Shown: positions 60,693 through 64,000 of the stretch, one piece after another
How the letters are laid out: each line of letters opens with the position of its first letter
Position numbering within the stretch: the first letter of the stretch is position 1
NCBI RefSeq assembly: GCF_004799685.1
Contig: NZ_CP031311.1
Location: 744,001 to 808,000 of the forward strand
DNA length: 64,000 bases
Direction: 5' to 3'
DNA from: Halobellus limi
GTDB taxonomy: Archaea; Halobacteriota; Halobacteria; Halobacteriales; Haloferacaceae
Made by a program: the position numbers and the translations under genes
Notes under the pieces: model-generated
What the model saw: the letters and a program-made list of their open reading frames with translations, nothing else
Database searches by the model: none
Told to the model about the DNA's origin: nothing

Positions 60693-61757
60693 TCAGTCGT
60701 CGGCGACGACGTGGTGGCTCTCGCTCGTCATCGCGAGGACGTCGTCGAAGAAGCCGAGCGAGTCGTGCGGGCCGGGGTGTGCCTCGGGGTGGTACTGGCG
60801 GGTGATGACGTCGAGTTCGTCGTTCGCGAGGCCCTCGGCGGTGCCGTCGTTGACGTTGACCTGCTTGACGTCGAGTTCGTCGCCGGGTTCGCCGACGGTG
60901 TAGCCGTGGTTCTGCGTGGTCATCACGACCTTCCCCGAGTCGAGGTCGCGGACGGGCTGGTTGACCCCGCGGTGGCCGAAGTCCATCTTCTCGGTGGTGC
61001 CGCCGAGAGCGCGCGCGACGACCTGCTGGCCGAGACAGATGCCCGCGATGGGCACCTCGCCGACGTACTCCTCGACGAGTTCCTGTGCGGCCTCGAAGTT
61101 CGCCGGGTCGCCCGGGCCGTTCGAGATGAAGAGCAGATCGGGATCGACCGCGGCGAGTTCTTCGGGGGTCGTGTCGTAGGGAAGCACGTGGACCGTCGCG
61201 TCGCGCTCGACGAGCGACTCGACGATCGACATCTTCGCGCCGCAGTCGACGAGCGCGACGTCCGCGCCGCCGTCGCCGTAGGTGGTGTGTTCGACGGTCG
61301 TGACGCGCTTGCCGATGTCGACGTGCTCGCTCATCCCCTTGCACTCTTCGAGTTCGGCCTTCGCGTCCTCGGGGGTGACGTCCTCGCCGACCGCGATGCC
61401 GCACTTCATCGCCCCCTCCTCGCGAATGGAGGTGACGAGGTCGCGGGTGTCGATGTGATCGATCGCGGGGACGTTTTCCTCTTCTAACCACTCGACGACG
61501 TCCTCGGTGAACTCGTGGGCGATCGCCGCACGCGGGTGGACGCGGTCGGACTCGAACCGCTCCTCTCGGACGCCGTAGTTGCCGATGAGCGGGTAGGAGA
61601 ACGTGAGGACCTGCTCCTCGTAGGAGGGGTCCGTCAGGCTCTCCTCGTAGCCGGTGTAGGCGGTCGTGAACACTAACTCGCCGCGGGTCCGTCCCGAAGC
61701 GCGACCGCGAGCCTCGATCACGCGGCCGTCCTCCAGGGCCAGATAGGCGTCCGACAT
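60693..61757 (-). CDS. carA: Carbamoyl-phosphate synthase small (glutaminase) subunit
   Basis: The 354-residue subunit hydrolyses glutamine and passes ammonia to CarB for arginine and pyrimidine synthesis. The class I glutamine amidotransferase triad is seen as Cys241 in AGICLGQQ, His323 and Glu325 in QYHPEAHPGP. The N-terminal domain has YLALEDGRVIEARG, TAYTGYEESLTDPSY and SIREEGAMKCG. The carB gene is not in the window. It is divergent from an Lrp-type regulator, 97 bases away. Confidence 0.96.
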   Translation of the reverse strand: MSDAYLALEDGRVIEARGRASGRTRGELVFTTAYTGYEESLTDPSYEEQVLTFSYPLIGNYGVREERFESDRVHPRAAIAHEFTEDVVEWLEEENVPAIDHIDTRDLVTSIREEGAMKCGIAVGEDVTPEDAKAELEECKGMSEHVDIGKRVTTVEHTTYGDGGADVALVDCGAKMSIVESLVERDATVHVLPYDTTPEELAAVDPDLLFISNGPGDPANFEAAQELVEEYVGEVPIAGICLGQQVVARALGGTTEKMDFGHRGVNQPVRDLDSGKVVMTTQNHGYTVGEPGDELDVKQVNVNDGTAEGLANDELDVITRQYHPEAHPGPHDSLGFFDDVLAMTSESHHVVADD

Positions 61758-61854
61758 TACGAGAAACGCACGTGATCCGGGGGCATAAGTGTTGCTTTCG
61801 TAGCTCAGTTACGATTTTCGTAATCGGTAAGCCCACGGAGGTCGTTGGGCCGCT

Positions 61855-62277
61855 ATGGACGACCTCGACCGGCAGATCCTCGACATCCTGCGGCGAGACG
61901 CTCGGACCCCGTACACGGAGATCGCCTCGCAGGTGGGGACCTCCGAAGGGACGGTCAGGAACCGCGTCGAGCGGTTGACCGAGGAGGGGGTCATCGAGCG
62001 GTTCACCGTCTCCACGCGGACCGGGAACATCAAGGCGATGATCGAGGTGTCGGTGAAAGTCGACGTCGACACCACAGAGATCACAGAACAGATGACCGAG
62101 TGGGACCAGGTCGACTTCGTCTGGCAGGTCTCCGGCGAGGAGGACGTCGTCCTCGTCGTCGACGCCGCCGACACGCGCGCGGTGAACCAGCTCATCACCC
62201 GCGCGCGCGAGCTCGACGAGGTCAAGAACACGAAGACGCGACTGATCCTCGACGAGCGACTCGGTCGGTCGCCGTAG
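61855..62277 (+). CDS. Lrp/AsnC-family transcriptional regulator
   Basis: The 140-residue protein has the N-terminal helix-turn-helix (LDRQILDILRRDARTPYTEIASQVGTSEGTVRNRVERLTEEGVI, residues 4-47) and a C-terminal RAM ligand-binding domain (IEVSVKVDVDTTEITEQM; VWQVSGEEDVVLVVDAADTRAVNQLI). Such proteins sense amino acids. Its place next to and divergent from carA suggests it controls nitrogen or arginine metabolism, which is only an inference. It is 82 bases before rps17e. Confidence 0.92.
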   Translation: MDDLDRQILDILRRDARTPYTEIASQVGTSEGTVRNRVERLTEEGVIERFTVSTRTGNIKAMIEVSVKVDVDTTEITEQMTEWDQVDFVWQVSGEEDVVLVVDAADTRAVNQLITRARELDEVKNTKTRLILDERLGRSP

Positions 62278-62359
62278 ACCGAGGCCGACGAGCGGGCGCG
62301 ACGCGCTCGCGCCGGTCCGGAACGAATCGTTTTAGTGCGCGCTGACGGAAGAGACGGGT

Positions 62360-62563
62360 ATGGCGATCAAACCCAAGTACGTCAAACAGCTGGGGAAGCT
62401 GCTCTTAGAGAAGTATCCGGACGCGTTCAACACGGACTTCGAGACGAACAAAGAGAGCGTCTCGACGCTCACGAACGTCGAATCGAAGGGCGTCCGAAAC
62501 CGGATCGCGGGTTACATCACGCGCAAGAAGAGCGGCGGCAACCAGTCCTCCTCCTCGGCGTAA
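62360..62563 (+). CDS. rps17e: 30S ribosomal protein S17e
   Basis: The 67-residue protein begins MAIKPKYVKQLGKLLLEKYPDAFNTDFE and has the S17e signature TNVESKGVRNRIAGYITRKK. It is a component of the small subunit found in archaea and eukaryotes. The Ser-rich tail is typical of haloarchaeal versions. Monocistronic or co-transcribed with the Lrp gene. Confidence 0.97.
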   Translation: MAIKPKYVKQLGKLLLEKYPDAFNTDFETNKESVSTLTNVESKGVRNRIAGYITRKKSGGNQSSSSA

Positions 62564-62637
62564 ATTCTCCTCGGAGCCGTCGACGTCGCGACAGTTCGGA
62601 CCCGCGTTCGGCAGCGTCGACTGTGGCGAATCGAATA

Positions 62638-62979
62638 TTAAAACCGGTCCGCACGCGCCGCGGCCGTCCACTTCTCGCGCGGTGCGCCGTCGGGGACGCG
62701 CCGGACGCGACGGCCGCTCGACGCGGCCACGCGGCCCGCGAACGTCCACTTCTCGCCGTTCCACGTCGGTACCGACCGGGCCGTCGCGGCCGCCGCAGCC
62801 GCCGCCGCGCGCTCGCCGTCGGCGACGTGGGCCGCGACCGCGGCGGCGATGGCCGCGGCCTCCTCGTCGGTGGCGTCGTCGGGGATCGACAGCCGGTCGG
62901 TGACGCGGTCGGATTCGGAGACGCCGTCGGATCGATCGGATTGAGTGACGCCGCCGTCGGGATCGGTTTCGGCTCCCAT
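62638..62979 (-). CDS. pccX: Acyl-CoA carboxylase small accessory subunit (PccX-like)
   Basis: The 113-residue protein has the family's form: acidic head, then [21 protein letters not shown] (helix), an Ala-rich stretch and [41 protein letters not shown]. Haloarchaeal proteins annotated as acc-operon protein or PccX are needed for propionyl-CoA carboxylase in Haloferax mediterranei. It begins six bases after the pccB stop on the same strand, so the two are coupled. Its helical and basic motif resembles bacterial epsilon subunits of acyl-CoA carboxylase. Confidence 0.85.
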   Translation of the reverse strand: MGAETDPDGGVTQSDRSDGVSESDRVTDRLSIPDDATDEEAAAIAAAVAAHVADGERAAAAAAAATARSVPTWNGEKWTFAGRVAASSGRRVRRVPDGAPREKWTAAARADRF

Positions 62980-62985
62980 CGTCGA

Positions 62986-64000
62986 TCAGATCGGGAGGTT
63001 CCCGTGTTTCTTCTCGGGCAGTGACTCGCGCTTCGAGCGGAGCATCTCCAGATCGGAGACGAGCCGCGAGCGGGTCTCCGGCGGCTCGATGACGGCGTCG
63101 ACGAAGCCGCGATCCGCCGCCGTGTAGGGGTTCGCGAACTCCTCGCGGTACTCCTCGATCAGTTCGTCGCGTCGCTCCTCGGGGTCCTCGGCGGCGGCGA
63201 GTTCGTCGCTGTAGAGGATGTTGACCGCGCCCTGCGGGCCCATCACCGCGATCTCGGCGGTCGGCCACGCGTAGTTGACGTCCGCTCCGAGGTGCTTCGA
63301 GGCCATCACGTCGTAGGCGCCGCCGTAGGCCTTCCGGGTGATGACCGTCAGAAGCGGGACGGTCGCCTCCGAGTAGGCGTACAGCAGTTTCGCGCCGTGG
63401 CGGATGATCCCTTCGTGCTCCTGGTCGGTGCCGGGGAGGAAGCCGGGGACGTCGACGAAGGTGACGATGGGCACGTTGAACGAGTCGCAGATGCGGACGA
63501 AGCGGGCGGCCTTCTCGGAGGCTTCGATGTCGAGCGTGCCGGCGTTGACGCGGGGCTGGTTGGCGACGACGCCGACGGAGTGGCCGTCCAGTCGGGCGAA
63601 GCCGACGAGGACGTTCTTCGCGAAGCCCTCGTGGACCTCGAAAAAGGAGCCCTCGTCGAGGACGCCCGCGAACACGTCGTGCATATCGTAGGGCTTTCGG
63701 GGCTCGTCAGGTACGACGGAGTTCAGCGACTCGTCGGCGCGTTCGGGGTCGTCCCACGGTTCGACGCGGGGCGGGTCCTCGACGTTGTTCGGCGGGAGAT
63801 ACGAGAGCAGCCGTCGGATGTCGTCGAGCGCCTCTTCTTCACTCTCGCAGGCGAACTGGGCGACCCCCGAGGTGGCGGCGTGGGTGACCGCGCCGCCGAG
63901 TTCCTCGAAGCTCACCTCCTCTCCGGTCACGGTCTTGATCACGTCGGGGCCGGTGATGAACATGTGGCTCGTGTCCTTCACCATGAACGTGAAGTCGGTG
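62986..64000 (-). CDS. pccB: Propionyl/acetyl-CoA carboxylase carboxyltransferase (beta) subunit, partial
   Basis: The gene runs off the right edge; about 338 C-terminal residues are visible, and the frame is open to base 64000 (TDFTFMVKDTSHMFITGPD). Family motifs are GVVANQPRVNAGTLDIEASEKAARF, PIVTFVDVPGFLPGTDQEHEGIIRHGAKLLYAYSEATVPLLTVI at about 63310-63440 and GPQGAVNILY. It transfers the carboxyl group from biotin to propionyl- or acetyl-CoA. It is coupled with pccX. The biotin-carboxylase subunit is not in the window. Confidence 0.93.
   Translation of the reverse strand, partial: TDFTFMVKDTSHMFITGPDVIKTVTGEEVSFEELGGAVTHAATSGVAQFACESEEEALDDIRRLLSYLPPNNVEDPPRVEPWDDPERADESLNSVVPDEPRKPYDMHDVFAGVLDEGSFFEVHEGFAKNVLVGFARLDGHSVGVVANQPRVNAGTLDIEASEKAARFVRICDSFNVPIVTFVDVPGFLPGTDQEHEGIIRHGAKLLYAYSEATVPLLTVITRKAYGGAYDVMASKHLGADVNYAWPTAEIAVMGPQGAVNILYSDELAAAEDPEERRDELIEEYREEFANPYTAADRGFVDAVIEPPETRSRLVSDLEMLRSKRESLPEKKHGNLPI

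Overview
The window is a stretch of a haloarchaeal chromosome (class Halobacteria). The evidence is the high GC content with strong G/C third-position bias, an acidic proteome, archaeal information-processing genes (clamp-loader large subunit RfcL, ribosomal protein S17e), an intron-containing elongator tRNA-Met, a mevalonate-pathway HMG-CoA synthase, a methanopterin-type cyclohydrolase, many putatively leaderless genes with TATA-like boxes about 25 bases before the start codon, and S-layer glycoproteins ending in PGF-CTERM sorting tails. The genus cannot be fixed from sequence reading alone.

Layout. 0-15 kb is mostly conserved core: the end of an amino-acid ABC transporter ATPase, RfcL, small membrane proteins, a GNAT enzyme, an XRE-type regulator converging on HMG-CoA synthase, two pilin-signal surface proteins, a DUF2150 protein, a TatD-like hydrolase, a NYN/PIN-like protein and an MscS channel. 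15-24 kb holds an amidohydrolase translationally coupled to an iron-sulfur assembly (DUF59/MIP18-type) protein, an MFS transporter, an Acr3 arsenite pump with its ArsR regulator, a tungstate/molybdate importer (WtpABC order reversed on the minus strand) and a CDGSH protein. 24-28.5 kb is the glycine cleavage operon gcvT-gcvH-gcvPA-gcvPB, with overlapping junctions except gcvH-gcvPA.

28.7-37.2 kb looks like an accessory island with less uniform base use: a DUF7344 winged-helix protein, a HalOD1 protein, two divergent TrmB-type regulators sharing a 15-base motif, a doubly broken IS4-type transposase, a membrane protein, an archaeal-type AdoMet synthetase, a ZIP metal transporter and a decayed membrane gene. 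37-44 kb returns to core genes: methyltransferase, thioesterase, J-domain membrane protein, GTPBP1-like GTPase, Ste24/HtpX-type M48 protease and Mch.

44-55 kb is the most distinctive part. Two toxin-antitoxin modules (UPF0175/DUF3368, then HicB/HicA) stand directly before three tandem S-layer glycoprotein paralogues. The paralogues share TATA boxes and a GTACCCC motif at the predicted transcription start, have long leaders, and show patchwork identity including swapped 3' ends, which points to recombination or gene conversion among surface-protein genes.

55-64 kb carries a dUTPase-family protein, an SBP56/methanethiol-oxidase-like protein overlapping a plant-type ferredoxin, the intron-containing tRNA-Met, a VTT-domain membrane protein, DUF5830 and DUF7115 proteins, carA with a large hairpin after it, an Lrp/AsnC regulator, rps17e, and the pccX-pccB end of a biotin-dependent carboxylase operon that leaves the window.
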